Source: Salinisphaera sp. Q1T1-3 (GTDB lineage: Bacteria > Pseudomonadota > Gammaproteobacteria > Nevskiales > Salinisphaeraceae). Taken from it: 64,000 nucleotides of DNA. Made by a program: the position numbers and the translations under genes. The stretch spans positions 270,641-334,640 of the forward strand of contig NZ_QZWD01000001.1 of assembly GCF_003602005.1 (NCBI RefSeq), written 5' to 3'. Under the pieces are notes generated by a model. The model was not told the DNA's origin and did not search any database. It was given only the letters and a program-made list of their open reading frames with translations. Of this stretch, positions 52,295 to 60,887 are shown one piece after another; the stretch's first letter is position 1, and each line of letters opens with the position of its first letter.

Positions 52295-52981
52295 ATGAAA
52301 GACGACCACGACGACGCCAAGCGGCCGACGGACGAGGCCAAGGCCGCCGGCACCGGTCGCGAGCATTCGCCGTCGCGACGACGCTTCATGCGCAATATCG
52401 GCCTGTCGAGCCTGGCTGCCGGCGCCGCCAGCACCGGCTTTGGCAGTGCCTTTGCCGCCGGCGACAAGCACGCCGACGAGACAGACGCCGACGCACCGGG
52501 CGCTGGCAAACAGCGCGTGACCTTCAAGATCAACGGCCAGATGAAGCAGGTCGATGTCACACCCAACACCGTGCTGCTCGATGCGATCCGACAGAATCTC
52601 GAAATGTCGGGTACCAAGAAAGGCTGCGACCACGGTCAGTGCGGGGCTTGCAACGTGCACGTCAATGGCACCGTGATAAATTCCTGCCTGAGCCTGGCCG
52701 TCATGCACGACGGCGACGAGATCACCACCGTCGAAGGCCTCGGCAGCGCCGAGGATCTCGGCGATCTGCAACAGGCCTTCTGGCAAGCCGACGGCTATCA
52801 GTGCGGCTACTGTACATCCGGCCAGATGATGACCGCCGCCTATATCCTCAAGGACAAGCGAATCGGCACCTCCGGCGACGAACTGCGCCAGGCCATGAGC
52901 GGCAATCTGTGCCGTTGCGGTGCCTACAAGAACATCGAAGCCGCGATCGCCCAGGCACGCGGCAAGCTTCAGGGGGCCTGA
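52295..52981 (+). CDS. Aldehyde oxidoreductase 2Fe-2S subunit with Tat signal, PaoA-like
   Basis: A 228-residue subunit. After an acidic leader comes the twin-arginine signal SPSRRRFMRNIGLSSLAAGA (about 31-50), ending near AFA-AGD. The assembled enzyme should thus be exported to the periplasm, as PaoABC is. The ferredoxin-like domain has GTKKGCDHGQCGACNVHV and NSCLS. The second cluster is in YQCGYCTSGQM and GNLCRCGAYKN. It resembles the tailless copy at 17997 closely in the core (KINGQMKQVDVTPNTVLLDA versus RINGKMTQLDVPPNVVLLDA). The start at 52295 follows GGAGAGG. Confidence 0.95.
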   Translation: MKDDHDDAKRPTDEAKAAGTGREHSPSRRRFMRNIGLSSLAAGAASTGFGSAFAAGDKHADETDADAPGAGKQRVTFKINGQMKQVDVTPNTVLLDAIRQNLEMSGTKKGCDHGQCGACNVHVNGTVINSCLSLAVMHDGDEITTVEGLGSAEDLGDLQQAFWQADGYQCGYCTSGQMMTAAYILKDKRIGTSGDELRQAMSGNLCRCGAYKNIEAAIAQARGKLQGA

Positions 52982-52984
52982 TCC

Positions 52985-53980
52985 ATGCGCGATTTTTCCT
53001 ATACGCAGGCAGGCTCGGTCGGTGCGGCCGTCAAGGCGCACGCCCAGGGCCAGGACGCGGCCTATATCGCAGGCGGCACAACGTTGCTCGACCTGGCCAA
53101 GCTTGAAGTGATGCGACCGGGGCATCTGGTCGACGTGCGCAAGACCGGTCTCGACCAGGTCGAGCGCACGAGCGACGGCAGGTTGCGTATCGGCACCAAC
53201 GTGACCAATACCGACCTGGCCTACCACCCGCTGGTCCAGGAGCACTACCCGGTGTTGTCCGAGGCGATTCTCGCCGGCGCCGCAACAGGCATCCGCAACA
53301 AGGCCACGACCGGCGGCAACATCATGCAACGCTGTCGCTGTTCCTATTTCCGCGACAACGTCTCGCCTTGCAACAAGCGTGAACCGGGCTCCGGCTGTTC
53401 GGCGATCGGCGGCAAGAGCCGTGCCGTGTTCGCGGTGCTCGGCGTATCCGATCACTGCATCGTGGCCCATCCCTCCGACATGTGTGTCGCCATGGCCGCG
53501 ATCGGGGGGTATGTGACCGTCAACGGCCCACAGGGCGAGCGTGATATCGATTTCCTCGACTTCCATCTTCTGCCGGGCGATACGCCGGCGCAGGAGCATG
53601 CGCTCGAGCCCGGCGAGATGATCACGCACGTCACGCTCGATGCGCCGCTTCAGGGGGCCGGCTCTCATTATCTCAAGCTGCGCGATCGTGCCTCGTATCA
53701 ATTCGCGCTCGCCTCGGCCGGCGTGATCGTGGCCACCGATGGCAACACCATCCGCGATGCCCGCATCGCACTCGGTGGCGTCGGCACCAAGCCGTGGCGC
53801 GCAGCCGATGCCGAAAAGGCGCTCATCGGCCAGCCAGCCAGCGAAGACACGTTCGCCAGGGTCGCCGAGATCGCGTTCAAGGGCGCGCGCCCGACGGAAT
53901 CCAATGCCTTCAAGGTGCCGCTCGGCAAGCAGGCGATCGTACGGGCCCTGACGACGGTCACGGGCCCGCAGGCATCGTGA
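52985..53980 (+). CDS. Aldehyde oxidoreductase FAD subunit with extra Fe-S motif, PaoB-like
   Basis: A 331-residue FAD subunit. YIAGGTTLLDLAKLEVMRPG and NKATTGGNIMQRCRCSYF are the FAD-contacting blocks. The Cys-rich insert CRCSYFRDNVSPCNKREPG plus SGCSAI marks the PaoB [4Fe-4S] subgroup. It is highly similar to the subunit at 18499, with one more cysteine at the insert start. No export signal of its own; it would travel with the Tat-bearing partner. The next subunit gene starts 127 bp later, unlike the 3 bp gap in the first operon. Confidence 0.95.
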   Translation: MRDFSYTQAGSVGAAVKAHAQGQDAAYIAGGTTLLDLAKLEVMRPGHLVDVRKTGLDQVERTSDGRLRIGTNVTNTDLAYHPLVQEHYPVLSEAILAGAATGIRNKATTGGNIMQRCRCSYFRDNVSPCNKREPGSGCSAIGGKSRAVFAVLGVSDHCIVAHPSDMCVAMAAIGGYVTVNGPQGERDIDFLDFHLLPGDTPAQEHALEPGEMITHVTLDAPLQGAGSHYLKLRDRASYQFALASAGVIVATDGNTIRDARIALGGVGTKPWRAADAEKALIGQPASEDTFARVAEIAFKGARPTESNAFKVPLGKQAIVRALTTVTGPQAS

Positions 53981-53995
53981 TCACGCAATCCACGG

Positions 53996-54096
53996 CCCGC
54001 CTCGTCTTGTCGGGCGTGCGCACGACGACAGACGTCGCCCCCTGTGTCCCCATCAATCTCCGCACGGTCTGGTACGGAGCATCAACAGACCCCACG
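53996..54096 (+). repeat. Possible decayed family A remnant between two subunit genes
   Basis: The segment contains CGCCTCGTCTTG, then CCCATCAATCT and, at its end, GCATCAACAGACCCC. These follow the order of the right half of copy A5 (CGCCTCGTCTTGCCGCCCAT ... GAAACATCAACCGGCCC). Several substitutions and gaps make this a weak match by eye. It lies in the only long gap of the operon. Confidence 0.35.
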
Positions 54097-54107
54097 GGAG
54101 CCTTTTC

Positions 54108-56315
54108 ATGAGCCAGAGCATCATCGGCGCGGCCAAGCCGCGCGTCGACGGCCCGGCCAAGCTGTCCGGTCAGGCACGCTATGCGGCCGATCATTTCCCG
54201 GCGAACATGGCCTATGCCTACGGCGTGTTCTCGACCATTGCCGCCGGCAAGATCGCCTCGATCGACGTCTCCAAGGCCAGGCAGCAGCCGGGCGTGATCG
54301 AGATCTTTCATCACGGCAATTTCCCGCATCTGCATCGCTCGCCTTCGAGTTTCGCCAGCCAGACCAAGGTCGACGAGACCCGGCTGCCCTTCGAGGACGA
54401 CACGATCTACTACGGCGGCCAGTTCGTGGCGCTTGTAGTGGCCGACACGTTCGAAAACGCCCGGGATGCCGCGCATTACGTCGATGTCCAGTACACGCCG
54501 AGCGAACCGGTCACGAGTCTTTCCCAGGCGCTGCAGAAGAACGGCTCGAAACCGTCCGAGAAGAACCAACACGAGCGCGGCAATCCCGACGGCGCCTACC
54601 AATCGGCCCCGCACAAGATCGAGGCCACCTATACCACCCCGGTCGAAACGCATAATCCGATGGAGATGCACGCGACCACGGCGTCCTGGAACGACGGCGA
54701 TCTGACGTTCTACGAGGCCAGCCAGGGGGTGGTGTTCGCCAAGAACACGATTGCGGCCATCTTCGGCATCAATCCGGCACGCATCGATGCCCGGTCGCCT
54801 TATATCGGTTCCGGCTTCGGCAGCAAGCTCTGGATCTGGCCGCACGCGGTCTGTGCCACGGCCGCCTCACGCGAGCTCGGGCGCCCCGTGCAGTTGATGG
54901 TGCCCCGCCATCAGATGTTCACGACGACGGGCCATCGACCGGCGACGCAACAGAAACTGCGTCTGGCGACCGACGACGACGGCAAGCTGGTATCGATCAG
55001 CCACGATTCCGTGAACTCGACGTCGTTCGTGAATCGCTACGTCGAGACCTGCGGGGTCTGTACGAGCAGTCTGTACGGCTGCGACAACGTCCGTGTCACC
55101 GAAGGAACGGCCCAGGTCAACCAGGGTACGCCGACATCGATGCGCGCCCCGGGCGCCGCCCCGGGTCTGTTCGCGCTGGAATCGGCGATCGACGAGATGG
55201 CCGAAGCCCTGAACATGGACCCGCTGGCATTCCGGAAGAAGAACTATACCGAGCGCGACGGCAGCCAGGACAAGCCCTTTTCCAGCATCCATCTGATGGA
55301 GGCCTACGATCGCGGCGCCGAGAAATTCGGTTGGTCGAAGCGCGATCCCGAAATCGGCTCGATGCGCAACGGCACGGAAATCCTCGGCTGGGGCATGGCG
55401 GCCTGCAACTGGGATGCACTGCGCCAGTCCAGTCATGCCCGGGTGGCGCTGCGTGCCGATGGCCGGGCGATGGTGTCCTGCGCCACCCAGGACATCGGCA
55501 CGGGCACGTATACGATCATTGCCCAGACCGTGGCCGACATCACCGGCCTGCCGCTGGATCGCATCGACGTGGAAATCGGCGACAGCGCCTATCCTAGCGG
55601 GCCGATCTCGGGCGGCTCCTGGGCCTCGGCTTCGGCCTTGCCGGCCGTCCAGAACGCAGCCAGGAAGGCTGTCGATCAGCTCAAGGGGTTTGCCACGCAG
55701 GACGGTGCAACCTACGCCGATGCCTCGACCGACAAGCTGTCCTTCGATAACGGCACGCTCTCGCTCGAGGGCGGTGAATCAACCGATTACACCGCCGTAC
55801 TCAAGGGCCAACGGCTGGCCGAAGCCTTCGGTGAAGCCTATACCGGTGGCGACGAGAAAAAGGACGGCTATTCGTATCGTTCCTTCGGTGCCCACTTCGT
55901 CGAGATCGGTTGGGATCCCGGCATCTCGCGTCTGCGCGTGCATCGGGTGGTCAGCGCCATCGATGTCGGCCAGATCGTCAACGAAAAGACCGCGACCAAC
56001 CAGGTCGAGGGCGCGATCGAGATGGGTATCGGCATGGCGTTGTTCGAGGCTACCGAGTACGACCACCGCAGCGGCATGCCGGTCAACAACAACTACGCTG
56101 AATACGTCGTGCCGACCCACGCGGACAGCCCGGAGAGCATCGATGTCGTGTTGCTGGATTATCCGGACTACAAGCTCAACGAACTCGGCGTGCGTGGTAT
56201 TGGGGAAATCGGCATCACGGGCATGGCAGCGGCCGTGGCCAACGCCGTCTACCATGCGACCGGCAAGCGCGTCCGCGACCTGCCCATCCGTATCGAGGAT
56301 CTGATGCGCACCTGA
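54108..56315 (+). CDS. Aldehyde oxidoreductase molybdenum-binding subunit, PaoC-like
   Basis: A 735-residue catalytic subunit. It begins MSQSIIGAAKPRVDGPAKLS after GGGAG. Cofactor loops are YTTPVETHNPMEMHATTA, IGSGFGSKLWIWPH, TPTSMRAPGAAPGLFALE-like and ATQDIGTGTYTIIAQTVADI. The catalytic Glu lies in VRGIGEIGITG. It parallels the 731-residue copy at 19504 block by block, so the two operons are paralogous. One difference is Ser for Gly in FGSK/FGGK beside the cofactor. A strong terminator follows. Confidence 0.95.
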   Translation: MSQSIIGAAKPRVDGPAKLSGQARYAADHFPANMAYAYGVFSTIAAGKIASIDVSKARQQPGVIEIFHHGNFPHLHRSPSSFASQTKVDETRLPFEDDTIYYGGQFVALVVADTFENARDAAHYVDVQYTPSEPVTSLSQALQKNGSKPSEKNQHERGNPDGAYQSAPHKIEATYTTPVETHNPMEMHATTASWNDGDLTFYEASQGVVFAKNTIAAIFGINPARIDARSPYIGSGFGSKLWIWPHAVCATAASRELGRPVQLMVPRHQMFTTTGHRPATQQKLRLATDDDGKLVSISHDSVNSTSFVNRYVETCGVCTSSLYGCDNVRVTEGTAQVNQGTPTSMRAPGAAPGLFALESAIDEMAEALNMDPLAFRKKNYTERDGSQDKPFSSIHLMEAYDRGAEKFGWSKRDPEIGSMRNGTEILGWGMAACNWDALRQSSHARVALRADGRAMVSCATQDIGTGTYTIIAQTVADITGLPLDRIDVEIGDSAYPSGPISGGSWASASALPAVQNAARKAVDQLKGFATQDGATYADASTDKLSFDNGTLSLEGGESTDYTAVLKGQRLAEAFGEAYTGGDEKKDGYSYRSFGAHFVEIGWDPGISRLRVHRVVSAIDVGQIVNEKTATNQVEGAIEMGIGMALFEATEYDHRSGMPVNNNYAEYVVPTHADSPESIDVVLLDYPDYKLNELGVRGIGEIGITGMAAAVANAVYHATGKRVRDLPIRIEDLMRT

Positions 56316-56337
56316 ACACACAGCGGATGTGCGTTGC

Positions 56338-56363
56338 GAGGCGGCCTTCGAGGCCGCCTTTTT
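56338..56363 (+). terminator. Rho-independent terminator of second aldehyde oxidoreductase operon
   Basis: AGGCGGCC and GGCCGCCT form an 8-bp stem with loop TTCGA, followed by a TTTTT run, about 24 bp past the stop codon. Confidence 0.92.
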
Positions 56364-56512
56364 CATGCGCGGTCACAGACCGGTGCTTCGCGTCCCGACC
56401 GGCCGTTCGTTTTCATGTGCGATTTTTTTTGCCGCGGATTAAACCTTTACGAATGAGGATTGTCACATAGGGAAATAACGACTCGGAAAACAACGCGCCT
56501 GCGGAAAAGGCC

Positions 56513-57199
56513 ATGCATGTACTGATTATCGAAGACGATCCTCAACTGGCGATGCATATCGGCGATGCGCTCGAATCAGCGGGCGACGAGCCTGATTTCG
56601 CAGACGATGTGCCGCTGGCCATCCGGTTGTGCGAAATGAATCGCTACGACGCCATACTGCTGGATGCGACCCTGCCCAAATGCGGCGACGCACAGTGTTT
56701 TACCGAACGGCTGCGCGATGCGGCAAGACGCGACACGCCGGTACTGGCACTGGCGGCACGGCACGAGCTGTTGTGTCATTGCCGCGGCGAACGCATGCGC
56801 AGTGCCGTGTTCCGGGCCGAAGACGATCCGACGCTGCTGCTCAAGGGCCTGCATCGACTCGTGGCCGAGTGCGGTGACCCGCTATCGCAGCTGAGCGCCG
56901 GCGACCTGCACATGGATCTGGAACGCCAGAGCGTGTATTGCGGTCAGGTGCCGGTCGAGCTCGCGCCCATCAGCTTTCGTATTCTTGAGCTGCTCGTACG
57001 CGCCTTCCCCGGCGTGGTGACCCGAGCCCAGATCGAGAAACAGATCTGGAACGATCAACCGCCGGAGTCAGATGCCGCACTGCGCGGACACATCCACCGC
57101 CTGCGCCAGCTCCTGGAGCGCCCAACCGCACGCAAGATGATTCGCACCGTGCATGGGATCGGTTACCAGCTCGATGCGGCGGTCCAGCGCGCTTCATAG
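56513..57199 (+). CDS. OmpR-family response regulator with atypical receiver
   Basis: A 228-residue protein with an N-terminal receiver and a C-terminal winged helix (LAPISFRILELLVRAFPGVV, AQIEKQIWNDQPPESDAALR, RKMIRTVHGIGYQL). The acidic pocket (Glu7, Asp8, Asp9) and the phosphoacceptor Asp51 in ILLDATLP are present. The Thr/Ser expected after strand 4 is Ala (LALAAR), and the invariant Lys after strand 5 is missing (SAVFRAEDDP). The receiver also contains an unusual CHCRGERM stretch. No kinase gene is adjacent. Activity may be independent of normal phosphorylation. Confidence 0.85.
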   Translation: MHVLIIEDDPQLAMHIGDALESAGDEPDFADDVPLAIRLCEMNRYDAILLDATLPKCGDAQCFTERLRDAARRDTPVLALAARHELLCHCRGERMRSAVFRAEDDPTLLLKGLHRLVAECGDPLSQLSAGDLHMDLERQSVYCGQVPVELAPISFRILELLVRAFPGVVTRAQIEKQIWNDQPPESDAALRGHIHRLRQLLERPTARKMIRTVHGIGYQLDAAVQRAS

Positions 57200-57226
57200 G
57201 CACATGCCGTAGCGACCTGAGGCTAG

Positions 57227-57442
57227 GGTCTGTCGATGTGTCGTTCGAGCGTCTTTTCGTCGAGAGACCGCCGTGTGTCCGGCAAGGCGCGAGTCGCCGA
57301 TCGTGGCGCGCCACGATCCAGACGGGCAACGCCGCAGGGCGCCCATCGTCGATTTTTCATGGGCGGCCCAACCCAAAGGGACAAGCGCTGTTTTGCGGCA
57401 ATACAGCGCTTGGCGCGGACTCGCACGAAACATCAAAAGGCC
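57227..57442 (-). mobile_element. MITE-like element, family A copy 4 (216 bp, internally shorter)
   Basis: It is inverted relative to copy 1: its left half (GTCGAGAGACCGCCGTGTGT, GGGCGCCCATCGTCGATTTT) is the complement of copy 1's right half. Terminal repeats are GGTCTGTCGATGTGTCGTTC and, inward from the right, GGCCTTTTGATGTTTCGTGC. CTAG precedes it and CCAG follows. The interior is about 90 bp shorter than in copy 1. It directly abuts family B copy 3. Confidence 0.72.
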
Positions 57443-57446
57443 CCAG

Positions 57447-57617
57447 GGCCTTTTAACACTTCGCACGTGGCCGCGTTACCGCCCGATGGGACGGCGGTCA
57501 TTTTCCGCAATCCGGCGTTGTCGTTCGCGACGCCAGAATGACAGCCGTACGCGCCCGCTACCCTGTCTTGCAAAAAATGATTCCCGGCGCGGCGCACGCG
57601 GGACGTGTTAACAGGCC
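57447..57617 (+). mobile_element. MITE-like element, family B copy 3 (171 bp, direct repeat CCAG)
   Basis: The ends GGCCTTTTAACACTTCGCAC and, inward, GGCCTGTTAACACGTCCCGC match family B. The interior hairpin ACGGCGGTCAT/ATGACAGCCGT is retained. CCAG flanks both sides (57443-57446 and 57618-57621), a perfect 4-bp duplication. The left CCAG is also the right flank of copy A4, so the two elements sit side by side with a shared tetranucleotide. Confidence 0.8.
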
Positions 57618-57719
57618 CCAGACGGCTCCAGGCCGACTGGGGTCGCTTCGGTCATGGCGCATACGAGGCGCATGTGCCCGTACGCGCCAGCCAAGACGTG
57701 TGTTGCCCGGTCCGTCCGA

Positions 57720-59048
57720 TCAGCCCGTCGGGCTCGAGCCCAGCATCGGCACGACGATGCCGGCGATGAGCAGAATCAGCGCCCCGCCGAGGCGCGAGGA
57801 AATCTGGGCGAACGGCATGAGCTGCATTCGGTTGGCGGCCGAGAGGACGGCCACGTCGCCCGTGCCGCCCATGTTGGCCATGCAGAGTCCGGCCGTGATC
57901 GCTGCCTCGATCGGATAGAAACCCATCAGACGGCCCACGAGCCCGGCCCCGAGTGCCGCCCCGGCCACGACCGCGAAGACGATCAGGACATACGTGAGGC
58001 TCATCGCATCGATGACCTGGCCCAGATCGGTATAGGCCACGCCGATGCCGAACAACAGAGCCAGCGTCCAGTTCCGCGCGACGAACTGGAACCAGTGTGC
58101 CGCGGCCGTGTTCACCGCCGCTGGCATCAGGCCGGCGATCTTGATGGCCGCGACCAGAACGATCATCAATGCATACGGATGCAATGGGATGAAGCGCCCG
58201 AGGATTGCCCCGGCCACATAGAACGTCAGTGCCGCCACCAGACCGATGCCGAGCGTCTCCAACGTCGGCGTCGACTCGTTCTTTTCGATATGCACGCCGG
58301 GCATCATCTGGCCGTTGCCGGTCAGGCTCGGCACCCGTCGTCCGAGGGCATCCAGCAGGCCGGCGATGATGATGGCGAACACGTTGCCGAGCGCCAGCGC
58401 CGGCACCAGAATGGAAATATAGTAGCTGGCCGGTTTGCCCAGCAGCTGCTCGTAGATCTGACTCATGGGCACCGCGCCGGCGCCCATGCCACCGCCCATG
58501 ATGGGCAGCGTGATCACGGTCACGGCCTCGGTCGGCGAAAAACCGAGCACCATGCCGACCAGGGCAGCCAGTAGACAGGCGCCCGCGACCGCGCTGATCA
58601 ACGGTAGCGCAAAGCGCTTGCCGACCTTGATCAGAATCGTCGACGGCATGCCGAGAATGCTGCCCGTGATGAGTGCAGCGATATAGAAATTCAGAAATCC
58701 GCCACCCTTCATGAATTCCGTGACGTTGGCGGTGACATCAGCCGGCAGCCATTCGAGATGAACCAGCGCGGCGGCCGAGAAAATGGCCAGTATCGCCCCG
58801 CCGCCGAGATAACTCTTGACCACCGGCAGCCGATCGCCCACGAAACCGAAGAACTCGCCGAGCAGCATGATCACCATGAAGGCGCCGATCATGCCTGAGG
58901 GCAGCGTATCGGTGGCCATCGCCGTGATCATGACAGCGACAGCCGCCCCGAACATGACCGGACTGAGGCCGAAAATACGAACGTGTGGCAGTCTTTCCTG
59001 CCACGGGGTGTCCGCGCCGGCATGGGATTGCTGGGCCAGATCGCTCAT
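57720..59048 (-). CDS. 2-hydroxycarboxylate (2HCT) family symporter, CitS/MaeN/CimH type
   Basis: A 442-residue secondary carrier for citrate, malate or similar acids. The two re-entrant-loop signatures of the 2HCT family are visible: MGGGMGAGAVPMSQIYEQLL in the first half and CMANMGGTGDVAVLSAANRM in the second. They are related by the family's inverted duplication. VMFGAAVAVMITAMATDTLP and FFGFVGDRLPVVKSYLGGGA are further conserved parts. It is divergent from a CitA/CitB-type two-component system, which almost surely controls it. Which acid is carried cannot be told. Confidence 0.93.
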   Translation of the reverse strand: MSDLAQQSHAGADTPWQERLPHVRIFGLSPVMFGAAVAVMITAMATDTLPSGMIGAFMVIMLLGEFFGFVGDRLPVVKSYLGGGAILAIFSAAALVHLEWLPADVTANVTEFMKGGGFLNFYIAALITGSILGMPSTILIKVGKRFALPLISAVAGACLLAALVGMVLGFSPTEAVTVITLPIMGGGMGAGAVPMSQIYEQLLGKPASYYISILVPALALGNVFAIIIAGLLDALGRRVPSLTGNGQMMPGVHIEKNESTPTLETLGIGLVAALTFYVAGAILGRFIPLHPYALMIVLVAAIKIAGLMPAAVNTAAAHWFQFVARNWTLALLFGIGVAYTDLGQVIDAMSLTYVLIVFAVVAGAALGAGLVGRLMGFYPIEAAITAGLCMANMGGTGDVAVLSAANRMQLMPFAQISSRLGGALILLIAGIVVPMLGSSPTG

Positions 59049-59237
59049 CGCTTACCTCCGCTGTTAACCGCATCGTCGCCGTGATGCGCTTGCGCGACCG
59101 GCGGACGCGGTATTGTTGTGTCTCTACGGCACAGTAGAGGGCCGGCATGATGGCTGGCGGCTTTTCGAAATAGACAAAGCCTTTTGCAATTAAAGAAAGC
59201 GCGAAAAGCGTGTTGAAAAAACAAACGCCGTATTGGA
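59049..59237. promoter_or_regulatory. Divergent regulatory region between 2HCT symporter and two-component system
   Basis: It contains the dyad CTCTAC-N6-GTAGAG (59122-59139) and an AT-rich stretch with AATTAAAGAAAGCGCGAAAA near 59190-59215. Response regulators of the CitB/DcuR group bind AT-rich sites in such gaps, so one or both may be the operator. Confidence 0.45.
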
Positions 59238-60887
59238 ATGACACCTTGGTCTAAAGACAACGTGGCAAGAGCCGGGCATGCCGCAACCCGTCGCATCTCG
59301 CTGGCCGGGCTGACCGGTATCTGGGCGTTCGGTCTGGTGGTTGCGAGTCTGGGCGTGGCCTGGCTACTCTTCAGTCAGCAGCTCTGGCAGAACCTGCAGA
59401 GCAGTCAGGGCCAGCGCGTCGAGAACATCGCCCAGACCGTCGCTCGGCTGCCGAGCGTGGTCTCGGCACTTGCCGCCGGCGCTGCCCCGGATGCGCAGGC
59501 GCCGATCCAGGGCCGCATCGAATCACTGCGCCGTGGCCTCGATGTCGATTTCATCGTGGTCATGAACAAGCGGGCGATTCGCCTGACGCACACCAAGCCG
59601 GCACGGATCGGCCATCATTTCCGCGGCGGCGACGAGCCGCCGGCGCTGGCCGGCTCGCACTATGTCTCCATCGCCCGGGGCACGCTGGGACGCAGCGTGC
59701 GGGGTTTCGCCCCGGTGCGCGCGCCTTCCGGCGCGGTTATCGGCGCGGTCTCGGTCGGTGTGACGCTGTCCGCACTCGCCCCGCTCGAAGCCAATTCACG
59801 AACCACGCTGATCGGCGGGCTGCTGCTCGTCGTCTGCCTCGGCGGCGCTGGCGCACTGCTGCTCGCCCGTCAGATCAAGCAGCGCCTGATGGATATGGAG
59901 CCCGACGATATCGCGGCACTCGTGGCCGAGCATCAGGCGATGCTGGATGCCGTGCACGAAGGCCTGATCGTCGTCGACATGCAACAGCGGCTGCGCCTGA
60001 TCAATCCGGCAGCGCGGCGGTTGCTGGCCCGTGGTGGCACGCCGGCACCGGAGATCGGCGAACAGCTGACCGATCCGCGTCCGCACGGCGACGCCGACAC
60101 ACAAGCCGTGGATGGCCCGCTCGTGATCGGCGATCAACGTTTTCGCGGCACGCTGCGTGCGATGGGCGCGACCGCGACCCCGGTCGGCTGTGTGATCTCA
60201 TTCCGCGATACGGCCGAGCTGCAGCGTCTGGGCGAGGAACTGACCGGCGCCCGACGCTATGCCCAGGCCCTGCGCGCCGCCCAGCACGACACCAAGAACC
60301 GTCTGCACGTCGTTCTCGGCCTGGTCGAGACCGGCGACATCGATGCACTGGCGCGCTACGTCCGCACGCTGATCGCTCTGCGCATCGATACCGCCGGGGC
60401 ACTGGCCGAACGGATCGATGAACCCACGCTCGGCGGTTTCGTACTGGGCAAGCACAGCGAGGCCGACGAGCTCGGCGTGGCGCTGTCGGTCCAGGTCGAG
60501 CATCGCATTCCGCCGGCCCGTCTGGAGCAGGATATCCATCGCGTGGTCAGTGTGATGGGCAACCTGATCGACAACGCCTTCGATGCGGTCGCCGATCGCG
60601 ATACGCCGAAAGTCGCGCTGACAATCGCCTACGATGCCGACACGCTCTCGATCGCGGTTCAGGACAATGGTCACGGCATGGATCCGGCCACGCTCGCACA
60701 CAGTCGCCAGCGCGGCTATTCATCCCACGGCGCGGACCGGGGTCTCGGCCTTTATCTGGTCGACCGACAAGTCACCGCGGCCGATGGAGAGCTCGCCCTC
60801 TACTCCACGCCCGGCCAGGGCACGCTCGTCGAAGTCGTACTGCCCTACGCCGGCGATTGCGCATTCAACGTGCCGAATACGACATGA
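59238..60887 (+). CDS. CitA/DcuS-family sensor histidine kinase
   Basis: A 549-residue membrane sensor. TM1 is at about 27-46, then a periplasmic PAS-like (PASp) domain (about 47-188, with FIVVMNKRAIRLTHTKPARI and GRSVRGFAPV) and TM2 at about 190-211. A cytoplasmic PAS (about 230-330) follows. The phosphoacceptor His350 is in AAQHDTKNRLHVVLGLVE, the CitA/DcuS variant of the H-box. ATP-binding boxes are NLIDNAFDAVAD, DNGHGMDP and DRGLGLYLVDRQV. It should sense a dicarboxylate or tricarboxylate outside the cell. Its stop overlaps the regulator start (ATGA). Confidence 0.94.
   Translation: MTPWSKDNVARAGHAATRRISLAGLTGIWAFGLVVASLGVAWLLFSQQLWQNLQSSQGQRVENIAQTVARLPSVVSALAAGAAPDAQAPIQGRIESLRRGLDVDFIVVMNKRAIRLTHTKPARIGHHFRGGDEPPALAGSHYVSIARGTLGRSVRGFAPVRAPSGAVIGAVSVGVTLSALAPLEANSRTTLIGGLLLVVCLGGAGALLLARQIKQRLMDMEPDDIAALVAEHQAMLDAVHEGLIVVDMQQRLRLINPAARRLLARGGTPAPEIGEQLTDPRPHGDADTQAVDGPLVIGDQRFRGTLRAMGATATPVGCVISFRDTAELQRLGEELTGARRYAQALRAAQHDTKNRLHVVLGLVETGDIDALARYVRTLIALRIDTAGALAERIDEPTLGGFVLGKHSEADELGVALSVQVEHRIPPARLEQDIHRVVSVMGNLIDNAFDAVADRDTPKVALTIAYDADTLSIAVQDNGHGMDPATLAHSRQRGYSSHGADRGLGLYLVDRQVTAADGELALYSTPGQGTLVEVVLPYAGDCAFNVPNTT

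Noticed and set aside
52292-53701. 469-codon minus-strand frame
   Set aside because: Antisense to the Fe-S and FAD subunits of the second aldehyde oxidoreductase.
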